Assembly: GCA_003142495.1 (NCBI GenBank)
Contig: PLMM01000302.1
Span: 267 to 8,208, forward strand
Length of the DNA stretch: 7,942 bases
DNA from: Gemmatimonadota bacterium
Lineage (GTDB): Bacteria > Gemmatimonadota > Gemmatimonadetes > Gemmatimonadales > Gemmatimonadaceae
Reading direction: 5' to 3'
Positions 6,296-7,942 of this stretch are shown one piece after another. Under the pieces are notes generated by a model that had not been told where the DNA came from, searched no databases, and saw only the letters and a program-made list of their open reading frames with translations. A program made the translations under genes and the position numbers. The number at the start of each line of letters is the position of its first letter. The stretch's first letter is position 1.

Positions 6296-7053
6296 GATGC
6301 CAGCGCTCCCTGCGGCTCGACGAGCCAGTCGTAGCCCTTGGCCTCGAGCTCGAGCGCGAGGCTCTTGTCGCCGGACTTCACGATCTTGCCGTGCGCGAGC
6401 ACGTGCACGAAGTCGGGGACGATGTAGTTCAGGAGCCGCTGATAGTGCGTGACGACGATCGTCGCGTTGTCGGGGCGCTTGAGCGCGTTCACGCCGTTGG
6501 CGACGATGCGGAGCGCGTCGATGTCGAGCCCCGAATCGGTTTCGTCGAGCAGCGCGAGCCTGGGCTCGAGCACCGCCATCTGCAGAATCTCGTTGCGCTT
6601 TTTCTCTCCGCCCGAGAAGCCCATGTTCACGGAGCGGCTGAGCATCTCGACGTCCATGTCGACGAGCTCGAGCTTCTTTTCCATGTAGTCGAGGAACTCG
6701 AGCGGATCGACCTCCTCCTGTCCGCGCGCGGCTCGGATGGAGTTGAACGCCGAGCGCAGGAAGTACGCGTTCGACACACCGGGGATCTCGATCGGATACT
6801 GGAAGGCGAGGAAGACGCCCTGCTGCGCGCGCTCCTCGGGCTGCAGCGCCAGCAGATCGATCCCCTGGTACGTCACCGAGCCGCCGGTGACCTCGTACGC
6901 GGGATTTCCCGCGAGCACCTGCGCGAGCGTGCTCTTGCCGGAGCCGTTGGGCCCCATGATGGCGTGTACTTCGCCGGCCGCGACGTCGAGCGTGATGCCG
7001 CGGAGGATGTCGCGATCACCGGCCTTGGCGTACAGATCCTTTATTTCGAGCAC
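6292..7053 (-). CDS. sufC: Fe-S cluster assembly ATPase SufC
   Basis: ABC-type ATPase of 253 residues that binds SufB and SufD; ATP binding and hydrolysis drive the conformational change needed for cluster assembly. It is soluble and not part of a membrane transporter. All motifs are present: Walker A GPNGSGKST (34-42), Q-loop Gln85 in FQYP, the SufC-type signature FSGGEKKRNEI (146-156), Walker B LALLDE (166-171) with the D-loop SGLD (174-177), and the H-loop His203 in VVTHYQRLLNYI. The DETDSGLD wording is characteristic of SufC. I chose the GTG at 7053 (MLEIKDLYAK) because it gives the usual SufC length and has AAAGGA 10 nt upstream. A longer frame to 7173 overlaps sufB and its extra residues are low-complexity Ser/Arg. 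It is 37 bp after the sufB stop and overlaps sufD by 4 bp. Confidence 0.96.
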   Translation of the reverse strand: MLEIKDLYAKAGDRDILRGITLDVAAGEVHAIMGPNGSGKSTLAQVLAGNPAYEVTGGSVTYQGIDLLALQPEERAQQGVFLAFQYPIEIPGVSNAYFLRSAFNSIRAARGQEEVDPLEFLDYMEKKLELVDMDVEMLSRSVNMGFSGGEKKRNEILQMAVLEPRLALLDETDSGLDIDALRIVANGVNALKRPDNATIVVTHYQRLLNYIVPDFVHVLAHGKIVKSGDKSLALELEAKGYDWLVEPQGALAS

Positions 7054-7063
7054 GAAACGATAA

Positions 7064-7069
7064 TCCTTT
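7064..7069 (-). promoter_or_regulatory. Ribosome-binding site of sufC (AAAGGA)
   Basis: The coding strand reads AAAGGA in the 37-bp gap between sufB and sufC, 10 nt before the GTG at 7053. It decides in favour of that GTG over the upstream codons of the longer open frame, which lie inside sufB. Confidence 0.6.
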
Positions 7070-7090
7070 GGAAGTCGAGGAGCCGCCGGA

Positions 7091-7942
<852 letters not shown>

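Noticed and set aside
3165..6334. Large plus-strand open frames (3165-4814, 4268-6334) opposite sufS, sufU and sufD
   Set aside because: Arg/His/Glu-rich composition without recognisable motifs; the minus strand carries complete, motif-verified suf genes.

Overview
This is a GC-rich bacterial window with dense, tightly packed genes. The organism is probably a diderm of the Gemmatimonadota or Acidobacteriota type. This is an inference from three things: an Oar-like TonB-dependent receptor with a carboxypeptidase-regulatory-like N-terminus, a lipoprotein signal on the solute-binding protein, and a SUF operon that uses SufU in a genome with an outer membrane. No RNA genes, mobile elements or CRISPR arrays were seen.

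Left part (1-3283), a probable metal-oxyanion module. A TonB-dependent receptor runs leftward off the window edge (1-1676, minus). Upstream of it, in the same direction, is a small regulator with a ModE-type winged helix (1794-2240, minus). A 24-bp near-perfect dyad (1732-1755) sits between the two. Divergent from the regulator is a lipoprotein of the WtpA/ModA family (2306-3283, plus), the periplasmic binding protein for tungstate or molybdate. Residues matching both octahedral metal-ligand positions are present. No permease or ATPase for this transporter lies in the window. I infer that regulator, binding protein and perhaps the receptor handle Mo/W oxyanion uptake; the receptor's substrate is not shown by the sequence.

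Right part (3297-7942), an iron-sulfur cluster assembly operon on the minus strand, in transcription order sufB (5' end outside the window), sufC, sufD, sufU, sufS. SufBCD is the scaffold on which clusters are built. SufS takes sulfur from cysteine and SufU, a zinc-dependent sulfurtransferase, carries it onward. Spacing is tight: 37 bp B-C, a 4-bp overlap C-D, 30 bp D-U, a 4-bp overlap U-S. A run of ten G on the coding strand sits in the sufU ribosome-binding position. sufS ends 13 bp from the end of the convergent binding-protein gene.

The suf genes are standard. The more unusual material is the regulator (three cysteines replacing helix alanines, no TOBE domain), the dyad beside it, the orphan WtpA-like protein, and the G10 tract.
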